Part shown: piece after piece, positions 6,994 through 15,291 of the stretch
How positions within the stretch are numbered: position 1 is the stretch's first letter
How the letters are laid out: every line of letters begins with the position of its first letter
NCBI GenBank assembly: GCA_016699555.1
Contig: CP064981.1
Location: 558,001-622,000, forward strand
Reading direction: 5' to 3'
From: Candidatus Iainarchaeum sp.
GTDB taxonomy: Archaea; Iainarchaeota; Iainarchaeia; Iainarchaeales; VGJJ01
DNA: 64,000 nucleotides
The notes under the pieces: generated by a model
Seen by the model: only the letters and a program-made list of their open reading frames with translations
Database searches by the model: none
Told to the model about the DNA's origin: nothing
Program-made: the position numbers and the translations under genes

Positions 6994-8949
6994 ATGCCAG
7001 AGATTCCTCCCGAGCAACTGGACAACGAAATGAAAGCCAACCCGTCCGGCACGGACACGCGCTATTACATCTCTCCCCCAACGAGTGCAACCACTTCAGG
7101 AATCCCTCCCGCGGGCGCACCGCCTGCGCGCGCACCAGAACCGGCTCCAGCAGCCGTTCCAATACCCACTCCTCCCAAACTCGTCGAACGACCACTCTCG
7201 GTTGCGGCGGGGGATTCGTTGACCATTGACGACGCCATTCGCATCATCCAGCAACGCAAAGACATCCGCTTGGACGAACTCGCGCGACTCGTGGGGTGGA
7301 AGCAACCGCACCTCGAAAAGGCATTCAAACTATTGGAAGCGCGCGGCATCCTCGAGTTGCAGTATCCTCCTTCCCTCGTGCAGAGCCCGCGCATCAATAT
7401 CCTGCAGCCCCTCCAGGAAAAAATAATCCCCCCACCGCAGGGCAACGTCATCGAAACCTATGTGTCTTCGGCCGATCGCGTGGAATCAACGGTGCAGATC
7501 ATCTCGCTCGCGGACGAGCAGCGGCCATTCTATCACTTGCATGTGCAAACGTATGGGCCTTACACCAATGCCCTCCTCGATGAGATGCGCGAAGGCGTTG
7601 CGGCGCAAGTGCCCATCGAAAACATCGATCTCTCGGATGCGGAGCAAGCCCATTCCCTCAAAGAAAAATTCCAAGTCGCCGCGCGGAGCGAAATCACCAA
7701 ACTCTTCGGGAATCTCTCCGAAAACCTCCTGGCGAGCATGGCAGGGCAGCTGTTGCACCAATTGTACGGACTGGGAGAGCTCGAACTCATGCTGGCCGAT
7801 AACTACCTCGAAGAAGTGGCCATCAATTCGTCCAAGTCCCCGGTGACGGTGTATCATCTCAAGTACGGCTGGATGAAATCCAACCTCCTCATGAGCGGCG
7901 AAGACAGCATCGCCAATCTTTCCTCGCAGATCGGAAGAAAAGTGGGGAGAGAGATCACGAACCTCCACCCCATCATGGACGCGCACTTGCTTTCCGGGGA
8001 TCGTGTGAATGCCACGCTGTTCCCCATCTCCTCGCTCGGAAACACTCTGACCATCCGCCGCTTCGCCCGCAAGCCATGGACGATCATCGATTTCATCGGC
8101 AAAGAAAAGACGATGTCCACGGAAATGGCCGCGTGGCTGTGGATCTCCATGCAGTACGAATTGTCCATCCTCGTCGCAGGAAGCACGGCGGCCGGAAAGA
8201 CGTCCGCGCTCAACGCCCTGCTCTCATTCATCCCCGCGCACCAGCGCGTGATTACGATCGAGGACGTGCGCGAGCTCAATCTGCCCGATTACATGAAATG
8301 GAATTGGGTCCCCCTCACGACGCGCAATCCCAACCCCGAAGGGAGCGGAGAGGTCTCCATGCTCAACCTGCTAATTTCCTCTCTGCGTATGCGTCCCGAT
8401 CGACTGATCGTGGGAGAGATGCGTACGCGCGAGGAAGCCGAAGTATTATTCGAAGCCATGCACACGGGGCACAGCGTTTATGCCACCATCCACGCCGACT
8501 CGGCGCGTCAGGTATTGCGCCGCCTCATCGAGCCGCCCATCTCCATTCCCCCGCTCGAAGTCGAGGCCATCGACCTGGTGTTAGTGCAATACCGCGATCG
8601 CAAGAGCAACTCGCGTAAGAGCTATGAGATCGCCGAGATCGAAGCCGGTGTCACGGGAGAACAAGTGGGGATCAATGACGTCTATCGCTGGGTCGCGCGC
8701 GGGGACACATGGGAAAAAGTTTCCGAGCCTACGCGTCTCATCCAGAAATTGAATCTCCACACCGGAATGACGCAACGCGATATCGAGAACGAGGTCGCGG
8801 ACCGCGTGACCATACTCAACTGGCTCGTGAAGCGCAACTACTCCAACATCAACCAAGTCGGAAACGCCATGCGCGCATTCTATGCCGATCCCAAGCGCGT
8901 GAAGGAAGCGGCGATGGCCGACCAAGACCCCGTACAGGTGCTCGGATGA
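6994..8949 (+). CDS. tadA: Type II/IV secretion (TadA/PilB-like) ATPase
   Basis: A 651-residue motor ATPase that powers pilin assembly from the cytoplasmic side of the membrane. Walker A is AGSTAAGKT; the Walker B region is RPDRLIVGEMRTREEAE; the His box is HTGHSVYATIHADS. All are typical of VirB11/TadA/archaellum-type ATPases. Before the core come a Pro/Ala-rich tail and a ~45-residue winged-helix-like stretch (IRLDELARLVGWKQPHLEKA), which is unusual for the family. Its stop overlaps the next gene's start (ATGA), so ATPase and platform proteins are translated together. Substrates are probably the class III prepilins on both sides. Confidence 0.92.
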   Translation: MPEIPPEQLDNEMKANPSGTDTRYYISPPTSATTSGIPPAGAPPARAPEPAPAAVPIPTPPKLVERPLSVAAGDSLTIDDAIRIIQQRKDIRLDELARLVGWKQPHLEKAFKLLEARGILELQYPPSLVQSPRINILQPLQEKIIPPPQGNVIETYVSSADRVESTVQIISLADEQRPFYHLHVQTYGPYTNALLDEMREGVAAQVPIENIDLSDAEQAHSLKEKFQVAARSEITKLFGNLSENLLASMAGQLLHQLYGLGELELMLADNYLEEVAINSSKSPVTVYHLKYGWMKSNLLMSGEDSIANLSSQIGRKVGREITNLHPIMDAHLLSGDRVNATLFPISSLGNTLTIRRFARKPWTIIDFIGKEKTMSTEMAAWLWISMQYELSILVAGSTAAGKTSALNALLSFIPAHQRVITIEDVRELNLPDYMKWNWVPLTTRNPNPEGSGEVSMLNLLISSLRMRPDRLIVGEMRTREEAEVLFEAMHTGHSVYATIHADSARQVLRRLIEPPISIPPLEVEAIDLVLVQYRDRKSNSRKSYEIAEIEAGVTGEQVGINDVYRWVARGDTWEKVSEPTRLIQKLNLHTGMTQRDIENEVADRVTILNWLVKRNYSNINQVGNAMRAFYADPKRVKEAAMADQDPVQVLG

Positions 8950-9836
8950 CGCGCGTCGGATTCATGCTGTTGACCATCGAACAGGCCAATCGGCTGCCGA
9001 GCAACATCCAGGGAGCGGCGGGCAATTTCGCGCGCGTACTGCCATTCCTGGGAGAGGCATTGCGCTACGCACGGCTCAACATCACCGCCGCGGGTTATCT
9101 CGCGGGCGCTATCCTTTCCGCAATGGGATATGCGCTCATCTTCGGGGTGCTATTCGGGTTCTTGGGATTCATCACGGGCGGGGGAGAAATCATTGCGGGC
9201 GTTACGCTTGGAGTCGCGGCGGGTTTTTCGGGTTTCCTAGGGGCATTCGCGGTCCACCTCATCTATCCCCGCATCATCGCCCAGAATGCCCGCGCGGGAA
9301 TCGACCAAGGGCTCATTTTCGCGCTCAAGAGCCTGCTCATCCAAGTGAGCTCGGGGGTTTCGCTCTACGACTCCATGTCCAACGTCGCCAAGAGCAAGTA
9401 CGGGACCATCTCCCAAGAATTCCAAACCGTCGTACAGGAAATCAATGCCGGGATGACGGAAGCGACCGCACTCGAAAGGCTTGCGTTGCGCACCGAATCC
9501 GAATTCCTCAAGAAGACCGTATGGCAACTCGTCACGAGCCTGCGCACCGGCTCTTCCGTCGCCAGTGCGCTGCAGGCGATCGTGAACACGCTCACCGAAT
9601 ACCAGTCGCGCGTGATCAAGAGTTACGCGGCAGAGCTCAACCTCTACATCCTCATGTATCTCCTCATCGCGGCTGCGTTGCCCACGATCGGAATCACGTT
9701 CATGGTCATCCTCTCCGCCGTCGGCGGAAACGAAATCAGCGAGGGGACCATTTTCATGGCCGTTGGAAGCGCACTGGTCATCCAAGTGGTGATGATCGGG
9801 TTCATCCGCACACGCGCGCCGCAGGGGATGTTCTAG
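8946..9836 (+). CDS. Pilus platform membrane protein, TadB/C (GspF) type, first copy
   Basis: A 296-residue membrane protein with the T2SSF layout: an early helix pair (~40-90), a cytoplasmic helical domain (DQGLIFALKSLLIQVSSGVSL, LRTGSSVASALQAIVNTL), and a C-terminal helix pair (~225-285). It forms the inner-membrane base of the assembly machine, paired with the ATPase. I start at MTRVGFMLL (8946), where ATGA overlaps the ATPase stop. The second platform gene follows after one base, so this is a two-protein platform as in Tad systems. Confidence 0.85.
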   Translation: MTRVGFMLLTIEQANRLPSNIQGAAGNFARVLPFLGEALRYARLNITAAGYLAGAILSAMGYALIFGVLFGFLGFITGGGEIIAGVTLGVAAGFSGFLGAFAVHLIYPRIIAQNARAGIDQGLIFALKSLLIQVSSGVSLYDSMSNVAKSKYGTISQEFQTVVQEINAGMTEATALERLALRTESEFLKKTVWQLVTSLRTGSSVASALQAIVNTLTEYQSRVIKSYAAELNLYILMYLLIAAALPTIGITFMVILSAVGGNEISEGTIFMAVGSALVIQVVMIGFIRTRAPQGMF

Positions 9837-9837
9837 C

Positions 9838-10866
9838 ATGAATGCATTGCTCTATCGCATGGCGCGCAGCCTCCCCGTTTCCCTCCAGAAACGCGCGCAA
9901 TCATTCGTGCGCGAGGCCGGAGGAGAAATCGATTCGTCGGTGTGGCTGGCCAAGACATTGCTCTTGGCGCTATTCGGAGGAATCCTCCTCGCGTTCGTGA
10001 TGGCATGGCAGGTCGACTTCCTCAACGAGTGGTTGCGCACCCTGCGTGCGGGATTCGCGTTGGATCCCAGCGTCGCGGGAATCATCGGTTTCGTCGTGGG
10101 ATTGGGTTTGGCTGTGGCATTCCGCTATGTGCAGATTTACTACCTCACCGAAGCCCGTTCGCGCACGGTCGAAAACATCCTGCCGGATTTCCTCTTGTTG
10201 GTCGCGGGGAACATCCGCGCGGGAATGACCAGTTTCTCCGCATTCCGCGGGAGCGCACGCCCGGAGTTCGGAGCGCTCAGCGAAGAGATCAAAGCCGTGA
10301 GCGCTCGCTCGCTGGGAGTCGAATCATTCACGGAAGCGCTGTCGACGATCTCCAATAAGATCAAGTCGCGCAATCTCACTGAAACGGTTGGATTCTTCCT
10401 CCAGGCCATGAAGAGCGGCGGAAGGCTCGCGCAGTTGTTGGAAAATACTTCTGCTGACTTACGCCGGACGCAAGACCTCAAAAAAGAACTCCAAGCCGCG
10501 ACGGCCACCTATGTCATCTTCGTGGGGTTCGTCATCGTCATCGCGACCCCTCTCCTGATGGCCGTGAGCGTGGAATTCGTCGAGCTCATCGGCAAGATCC
10601 AAGGGCAATCCATCGCCAGCGGCGCCCAAGAGCTTGCGGGAACGGGTTTCGTCGGGGGAAAGGTTTCCATCACTCCTGAGTTCCTGACGGGAATCGCCTA
10701 TATCCTGCTCTTCGGCAACTCGATCCTAGCGGGGTTATTCATGGGGACCATTGGCAGCAGCAAACCACTATTGGGCTTGCGTTATACGCTGCCGATGTTT
10801 GCGATATCCCTCGTCGTATTCTTCATCTCCAAGCAATTCCTCAAAGGGCTATTGGGGTTGGGATGA
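9838..10866 (+). CDS. Pilus platform membrane protein, TadB/C (GspF) type, second copy
   Basis: A 342-residue membrane protein with the same T2SSF plan as its neighbour: hydrophobic pairs at ~35-60 and ~75-100, a cytoplasmic helical region (LPDFLLLVAGNIRAGMTSFS, LLENTSADLRRTQDLKKELQ), then four hydrophobic helices at ~220-342. It probably pairs with the preceding protein to form the platform that couples the ATPase to pilin insertion. It starts one base after the upstream stop. An AT box at 10887-10894 then begins a separate transcript for the twin pilins. Confidence 0.85.
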   Translation: MNALLYRMARSLPVSLQKRAQSFVREAGGEIDSSVWLAKTLLLALFGGILLAFVMAWQVDFLNEWLRTLRAGFALDPSVAGIIGFVVGLGLAVAFRYVQIYYLTEARSRTVENILPDFLLLVAGNIRAGMTSFSAFRGSARPEFGALSEEIKAVSARSLGVESFTEALSTISNKIKSRNLTETVGFFLQAMKSGGRLAQLLENTSADLRRTQDLKKELQAATATYVIFVGFVIVIATPLLMAVSVEFVELIGKIQGQSIASGAQELAGTGFVGGKVSITPEFLTGIAYILLFGNSILAGLFMGTIGSSKPLLGLRYTLPMFAISLVVFFISKQFLKGLLGLG

Positions 10867-10950
10867 GCCGCTGCCGTAAGACATCATTTATATAGCTGAA
10901 GGGGTTTGCTCTCTACAAGATGGGCATGGCCCACCAGGAGATGTGTTAAT

Positions 10951-11409
10951 ATGTTTTCGAGGAGAGGACAGGGTACCACGGAGTACTTGATTATTTTAGC
11001 GATTGTGATTGTGATTGCATTGGTTGTCGTAGGTGTTTTGGGCGGATTCGGTTCGCAAGGAAGCGCCATCAACGCATCCCAAAGCCGATCATACTGGGGA
11101 ACGGTTCAGCCGCTTGCCGTAACCGATTGGTTGATTTCGCAGACCGGTACGGGAAGCTCATTGGTTTTCAAGAATTTGACCGCGAACACGATTACGCTGA
11201 CGGATTTGAATTGGAATGGTGCCGCCATCAATATCACGGATGTCAACATTTCCGCTGGCGCCACGGCTACCGTCACCAGTACGAGCATGACATGCGGAAG
11301 CAATACCGGACAGAATTTTTCGCGAACATTCTCATACACCTACAATACCGCCGATTTGACGGGATTGAAAGTATATGGCTCCTCCCCCATCGTGGGAAGC
11401 TGCCAGTAA
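10951..11409 (+). CDS. Major-type class III pilin, first of a twin pair
   Basis: A 152-residue pilin. The signal is MFSRRG then QGTTEYLIILAIVIVIALVV, cut before Q with Glu at +5. The head is rich in Thr/Ser/Asn, with several possible N-glycosylation sequons (NLT, NIT, NIS, NFS) and two late cysteines (TCGS, GSCQ) that could form a disulfide. I start at 10951 rather than 10906 because the signal peptide begins there; AT box TTTATATA is at 10887-10894. The neighbouring pilin at 11463 shares an almost identical 5' segment. Twins are probably the main fibre subunits. Confidence 0.85.
   Translation: MFSRRGQGTTEYLIILAIVIVIALVVVGVLGGFGSQGSAINASQSRSYWGTVQPLAVTDWLISQTGTGSSLVFKNLTANTITLTDLNWNGAAINITDVNISAGATATVTSTSMTCGSNTGQNFSRTFSYTYNTADLTGLKVYGSSPIVGSCQ
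10969..11057 (+). repeat. Near-identical pilin 5' segment, copy 1
   Basis: These 89 bases match 11487-11575 at 88 positions by eye, while the rest of the two genes has diverged. The segment codes for the pilin cleavage site and membrane helix. Gene conversion or a recent recombination in the constant region would explain it. Confidence 0.85.
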
Positions 11410-11420
11410 TCGCATAACGG

Positions 11421-11451
11421 ATGGAGCGAGTGCTCCATTCCATTTTTTTTT
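11421..11451 (+). terminator. Hairpin plus T run between the twin pilins
   Basis: Stem ATGGAGC-GAGT-GCTCCAT at 11421-11438 is followed by a run of nine Ts ending at 11451. It has the form of an intrinsic terminator. Partial read-through would set unequal levels of the two pilins; this is inference. Confidence 0.55.
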
Positions 11452-11462
11452 AGGTGAATGGC

Positions 11463-11924
11463 ATGCAACCAATACGCGCACGCGGGCAGGGTACCACGGA
11501 GTACTTGATTATTTTAGCCATTGTGATTGTGATTGCATTGGTTGTCGTAGGTGTTTTGGGCGGATTCGGTTCGCAGGGGAGTGCAGTTAGTGCCTCGCAG
11601 AGCCGATCCTATTGGACGACGCTCCAGCCCTTTGCTCTAATCGATTGGTCGGTTCCCGCGAGCGGGACAGGGTCTTTAGTGCTCAAGAACGTTTCGACAA
11701 ATTCTATTACCATTACCGACGTCAATTGGAATAATTCCGCTGTTGACGTTACGGATGTGACACTGCTAGCCAATCAGACGACCACGATCAGCAGCTCACG
11801 CTTCACCTGCAACAATTCGACCGGACAATCGTATGCATTGCAGGTCGGTTTTACCTACAGCACTTCCGCCCTTACCGGCATCAAGTTCTATGGGCGCACT
11901 CCCTTAGTGGGAAGCTGCCAGTAA
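11463..11924 (+). CDS. Major-type class III pilin, second of a twin pair
   Basis: A 153-residue pilin nearly identical to its neighbour through the signal and membrane helix (RGQGTTEYLIILAIVIVIAL) and related in the head: both end with a YG...P.VGSCQ pattern and share the late cysteine pair. I prefer ATG 11463 over GTG 11454 because AGGTGA (11452-11457) is then a well-placed ribosome-binding site. It probably assembles into the same fibre as the first pilin, or an alternative fibre. Confidence 0.85.
   Translation: MQPIRARGQGTTEYLIILAIVIVIALVVVGVLGGFGSQGSAVSASQSRSYWTTLQPFALIDWSVPASGTGSLVLKNVSTNSITITDVNWNNSAVDVTDVTLLANQTTTISSSRFTCNNSTGQSYALQVGFTYSTSALTGIKFYGRTPLVGSCQ
11487..11575 (+). repeat. 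Near-identical pilin 5' segment, copy 2
   Basis: Second copy of the 89-base segment at 10969-11057, with a single base difference (C for G in the alanine codon at the middle). Confidence 0.85.
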
Positions 11925-11985
11925 TCCACTGCATTGCGTTCTGCGATTAAAAAAAGAAAAGAATGGAAGCGGGCTTCCGCTCCCA

Positions 11986-12255
11986 TTATTTCATTTCCTT
12001 CGCCACGAGCAGGAATCCTATCAACAATAGGGTTTCGGCCAAGAGGTGGCTGAAGAGCGTGTGGAATACCCCGATGTGCGCCAACACGAACCCGAGCTCG
12101 GCGATCGCATAGAACGCAAACAGCGTGCCCCAAGCCCCTTTATTGGAGCTGAACGCCTTTGATGCCAGCCAAACCCCCACGAGCAATGCGATCAAGTGGA
12201 TGATGATGTATGCTTCATTGGGCAATAAGTTATAGATTTCCAATCCAAATGCCAT
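11986..12255 (-). CDS. Small membrane protein, unknown
   Basis: An 89-residue protein with three hydrophobic stretches (EAYIIIHLIALLVGVWLA, GTLFAFYAIAELGFVLAH, LLAETLLLIGFLLV). No family recognised. The start at 12255 is set by a strong ribosome-binding site, GGGAGGAGA, just upstream on the minus strand, and an AT box at ~12307-12316. It lies convergent to the pilin genes; a link to the pilus is only positional. Confidence 0.65.
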   Translation of the reverse strand: MAFGLEIYNLLPNEAYIIIHLIALLVGVWLASKAFSSNKGAWGTLFAFYAIAELGFVLAHIGVFHTLFSHLLAETLLLIGFLLVAKEMK

Positions 12256-12402
12256 ATTCTCTCCTCCCATGAATCCGGTCGGGATTCCAAGAAGGGAGTG
12301 GCCACTTGAATATAAATCACATGAACATAACAAAACAAAATCAGACAATCAACGTTGAGGGGTAAGGGAATGGGTAAGAGGAAACGAGGGTCTCCCACGA
12401 AC

Positions 12403-12490
12403 GTTTTTATACTTCGAAGCCATACTCATTGCACGTATTGGGAGTTAAGGAGGGAAGCCATACTGCTGAACGCAGATCCCTGGCTCCCTT
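12403..12490 (+). ncRNA. Possible small structured RNA
   Basis: In a 266-base gap with no convincing gene, TTTTTATAC at 12403-12411 could start a transcript near 12432. A bulged stem GGGAAGCCA/TGGCTCCC (12452-12460, 12481-12488) encloses an inner hairpin CTGC-TGAAC-GCAG. Weak: no known RNA family is recognised, and the AT box and stem could be coincidence. Confidence 0.2.
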
Positions 12491-12521
12491 CTATTAAATT
12501 TGCTGATTCTATACCCTCATT

Positions 12522-13004
12522 TCACGAATACGAAATGGGCTTTCGTTGAATGGGTTCATCCCCTTTCTCAACGGTCACATCCACAATACATCCGAAAATG
12601 AAAATGCCTTCCGGCGAAGGGATTACCCGTGCGAAAATCTTTCCCCAAAAGATATTCCTGTCGCGGTCGCGGAGCTGCACGGTCAAGCCCGAAATCTGAT
12701 AGGACTTCGTCAGCTCTTCCAAGAAACGCGAGCGCTCCACGCTATTGACCCAGAACTCCGGAGAGAGCAAGGGCTGATTGATGAGGTCGAGCGAATTGAA
12801 CATATTCGTGAGCACGGGATTCACATAATACACGCGCGCCGAAGAGATGGAGTCCTGTGCCGTGCAGCGGGCCAAGAAAATACCCCAAGGAGCATTGCGC
12901 ATGAAGTTGTTGAACTCCGCGTCTTTCAGCTGATTCAGCTGCTCCAACTCCCGAATGCGCGCCTTGAGCCGAGCCCCTTCACGCAGTCCATCGATCTCTT
13001 CCAT
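12522..13004 (-). CDS. PAS-domain protein
   Basis: A 160-residue soluble protein. A short coiled-coil start (LKARIRELEQLNQLKDAEF) leads into one PAS-like sensor domain: NNFMRNAPWGIFLAR, YYVNPVLTNMF, FLEELTKSYQISGLTVQL, then the C-terminal strands IFARVIPSPEGIFIFGCIVDV. No histidine kinase or output domain follows, so it may sense a ligand or redox state and act through a partner. The start at 13004 lies about 27 bases from an AT box (TTTATAGC on the minus strand) and avoids overlap with the tRNA-Ala gene. Confidence 0.7.
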   Translation of the reverse strand: MEEIDGLREGARLKARIRELEQLNQLKDAEFNNFMRNAPWGIFLARCTAQDSISSARVYYVNPVLTNMFNSLDLINQPLLSPEFWVNSVERSRFLEELTKSYQISGLTVQLRDRDRNIFWGKIFARVIPSPEGIFIFGCIVDVTVEKGDEPIQRKPISYS

Positions 13005-13121
13005 GCAACCACGCAATCGCTTGCGTGCTATAAACCTGCGCCCGAGGGGGTTATGCCCATTTTTAAACGATTCCCAACCCCATTCTACTATATTCTGATG
13101 AATCTTTTCCTGAAAGATTCC

Positions 13122-13193
13122 GGGCAGGTAGCGCAATGGTAGCGCATCCGCTTCGCATGCGGAAGGCTGCGGGTTCGAGTCCCGCCCTGTCCA
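13122..13193 (+). tRNA. tRNA-Ala, anticodon CGC
   Basis: The 72-base tRNA has acceptor GGGCAGG/CCTGTCC with the G3-U70 wobble pair that identifies alanine tRNAs. The anticodon stem TCCGC/GCGGA holds loop TTCGCAT, giving CGC. The T arm is GGGTTCGAGTCCC and the discriminator is A. It reads GCG codons. The hairpin cluster R2 begins one base after its end. Confidence 0.95.
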
Positions 13194-13194
13194 T

Positions 13195-13409
13195 ACACCG
13201 TTCCGTCGGTGTGGTGCGGGAACAGGGATTGCTGCGCAATCCCTGATTTGATGAACCTTTATCTAAAGGTTCTGGTGCGGTATCCAGGTGCTGCCAGCAG
13301 CACCTGTCCTTTCACGCATCTTTCTCAAAGATGCTTCTGGGTCCAGTCCTGTCCATGGCCGTTTTCGTCCGGCCGCCCCGAGAACGAGTGATTGCCGTTG
13401 CAATCACTC
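13195..13409 (+). repeat. Compound hairpin cluster R2, seven stems after tRNA-Ala
   Basis: Seven back-to-back stems: 13195-13212 (ACACCG/CGGTGT); 13223-13245 (CAGGGATTGC/GCAATCCCTG); 13253-13272 (GAACCTTT/AAAGGTTC); 13285-13306 (CAGGTGCTG/CAGCACCTG); 13316-13334 (GCATCTTT/AAAGATGC); 13357-13374 (GGCCG/CGGCC around TTCG); 13386-13409 (GAGTGATTGC/GCAATCACTC, loop CGTT). They repeat the order A-B-C, then B-C, then A-B, so the cluster looks like three units of one element. The tRNA acceptor sequence CCTGTCC reappears at 13303-13309 and 13348-13354. This gap holds no gene. Confidence 0.85.
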
Positions 13410-13430
13410 CTTTGACCCCATTGTCAAAAA

Positions 13431-14333
13431 CTACTCGTACACCCACTGCGTGGATTGGATGACGTTGATGTCTTTTCCCATGATGCTCAATGGCAAGTCA
13501 TATCCTGCGCGCACGGGCGTCGCATCCGCCGCGGTCTGCCAGCGGATCGAATAATCCACTTGCAACGGTGTCATATCGCTGCTATCGTATGGTTGGATGC
13601 GCAGGCTTCCTCTATTCTCATCGATCGTGCCAAAGGTCAATGCGATATAGGATGAGGGAGTGGTGTTGAAATCGATGAGATACGTGTAATCATTGCCCAC
13701 GCTGCCCCATCCTGTGGCGGTAAAGTCGTGCCCGGAATTGGAGTCCTCGAAGCGAAAACGGATGTAGGTGTCTCCGCTCGCGTCGAGCGTCCATGGAGTG
13801 AGAGTGACGTATTCGCGGTTCGAGTGGATATTGATATCGATGATTTCGGGAAAATTGCTCGATTGCTCGGAGTAGATAGTAATACGCGACATATCGATGG
13901 GTTGCTTCCACACCGTATTATGGTCCGTCCTCCCGATGATATTCAGGTCTTGCACGAATGCATTCAAATCCAGCCACGCCACGATATTGCTATCTTGTCC
14001 CAATTTTTGTATCTGGGATTGGTATCGAAGGAGATTCGTATACACGTTCAAATCGCTCGGCAAGCTACCCCGGAGGAAGAGGTTCACGCCTATATCATTC
14101 TGATCCACCACCAGAGATTGATTGAGCAAGGCATTCAAGTCCAAGCGCAGATCCGCGGATAATTGCGCGGCGCGCGTCTGCTGCCAGACCCGATACTCAT
14201 TGGCGCGCAGCTCGTGCAAATGACTGGCTTGGAGCTGGGCATACACGACGATGTACAATGCCAAGATGAACAATGCAAAACTGAGCACAAATCCTTTTTT
14301 GTCAGGAGAAGGTGCAGAGGGAAAGGGAATCAT
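13431..14333 (-). CDS. Prepilin-like exported protein, end of the minus-strand cluster
   Basis: A 300-residue protein anchored by one N-terminal helix: DKKGFVLSFALFILALYIVV resembles a prepilin signal with cleavage after Gly, but lacks the usual Glu at +5. The rest is a large beta-rich, Asn/Asp-rich extracellular part. The start at 14333 overlaps the upstream gene's stop (ATGA), so it is the last gene of a tightly coupled operon. It is probably a minor pilin or pilus-associated protein; the head has no recognised domain. Confidence 0.7.
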   Translation of the reverse strand: MIPFPSAPSPDKKGFVLSFALFILALYIVVYAQLQASHLHELRANEYRVWQQTRAAQLSADLRLDLNALLNQSLVVDQNDIGVNLFLRGSLPSDLNVYTNLLRYQSQIQKLGQDSNIVAWLDLNAFVQDLNIIGRTDHNTVWKQPIDMSRITIYSEQSSNFPEIIDINIHSNREYVTLTPWTLDASGDTYIRFRFEDSNSGHDFTATGWGSVGNDYTYLIDFNTTPSSYIALTFGTIDENRGSLRIQPYDSSDMTPLQVDYSIRWQTAADATPVRAGYDLPLSIMGKDINVIQSTQWVYE

Positions 14334-14776
14334 GCCTGATTCACCCACGTCGTCACGATGACTTTGTAGAGATTGGCATCCGGCGGGGAGGAGACGATGA
14401 CGCCATTGCTCGCGCGCTCTTGTATTCCTGTGGCACTCGTGCACGAGGACTTGGAGACGACCAACGTGGGGGCATTCGTGTCAAAATCAGGGTATACGCT
14501 CACGCTCGCGCACACGTTCGCGGGCCACGAGTCGAGGAAGGAACGGATCTCCGTGGTGTTGTTGCCGATGACGGCCTTCGGGATCAAGCGCGATTGCTCG
14601 AGCGCAATGCCGGCATAGAATGCCTGCTCGCGCAATCGCGTGCGCTGGCCGAAATCGATCCCTTGCTGGGAAATGGTCTCGAATGCGATCCCGATCATCA
14701 TGAACAACACAAACAGCGCCAGCAGCGCATCCACGGAGATGACGAACCCCTTCTGCTTTTTTTTCAACGATTTCAT
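14330..14776 (-). CDS. Prepilin-like protein (TadE/F-like)
   Basis: A 148-residue protein. The N-terminus KKKQKGFVISVDALLALFVLF has a lysine patch, Gly, then a hydrophobic helix with Asp at +6, close to prepilin signals. A ~100-residue head contains two cysteines (NVCASV, KSSCTS). It overlaps the genes on both sides by 4 bases, so it is translationally coupled. Likely a minor pilin that primes or regulates assembly. Confidence 0.7.
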   Translation of the reverse strand: MKSLKKKQKGFVISVDALLALFVLFMMIGIAFETISQQGIDFGQRTRLREQAFYAGIALEQSRLIPKAVIGNNTTEIRSFLDSWPANVCASVSVYPDFDTNAPTLVVSKSSCTSATGIQERASNGVIVSSPPDANLYKVIVTTWVNQA

Positions 14777-15291
14777 GATTCATACACCTGCAGCGTCACC
14801 AAGACGGGCTTTCCGTGGTAGACGGAAGAAAATGTGCTGGTACTCACTTTGACCGCATCGACGGGAGAGATACCCGCATTCCAAATGATGTTTTTGTTCA
14901 CGTCCGAGATATAGAAATAAAAATTCTTATCGCCGATGCCCATGCCCACTTTGAGGGAGCGATAATCATCCACGTTCCAATCGCGGAATTGGGCCAACTT
15001 TTGGGGGTCGATTTCTTTTCCGTGATCGATGAGGCCGATCCATGCGACAGCATTCCTGTCGGAGAGGTATTCCCAATTGGTAGGGTTTCCCGGAGAAAAG
15101 ATCATCAATTGTGCGAGGCGGTCCGTGACATGATTCAGGCGTTCTCCCTCCGCCGAGGAGGTGGTTTGAGTAACGAGTTGGTCCGTGAGGGCAAACGTCA
15201 CGGTAAGCGCGAATAGGAAGACCATCATCGCCAGGAGGGCATCCGATGAGAAGAGTTGCCCGCGCGCGCGAGAGGGATTAGCGGCCATCAT
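14773..15291 (-). CDS. Prepilin-like protein
   Basis: A 172-residue protein. RARG followed by QLFSSDALLAMMVFLFAL looks like a class III signal, again with Asp where Glu is usual. The head (~130 residues) is mixed alpha/beta with no recognised fold. I start at MMAANPSRARGQ (15291) to keep the signal short; this overlaps the upstream stop slightly. Third-to-last gene of the minus-strand pilin operon. Confidence 0.7.
   Translation of the reverse strand: MMAANPSRARGQLFSSDALLAMMVFLFALTVTFALTDQLVTQTTSSAEGERLNHVTDRLAQLMIFSPGNPTNWEYLSDRNAVAWIGLIDHGKEIDPQKLAQFRDWNVDDYRSLKVGMGIGDKNFYFYISDVNKNIIWNAGISPVDAVKVSTSTFSSVYHGKPVLVTLQVYES

Noticed and set aside
12355..12549. 64-codon open frame on the plus strand
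   Set aside because: Its start lies upstream of the nearest AT box, composition is not protein-like and it runs into the PAS gene.
13195..13409. CRISPR array
   Set aside because: The stems differ from each other and spacing is irregular; there are no identical direct repeats with regular unique spacers.
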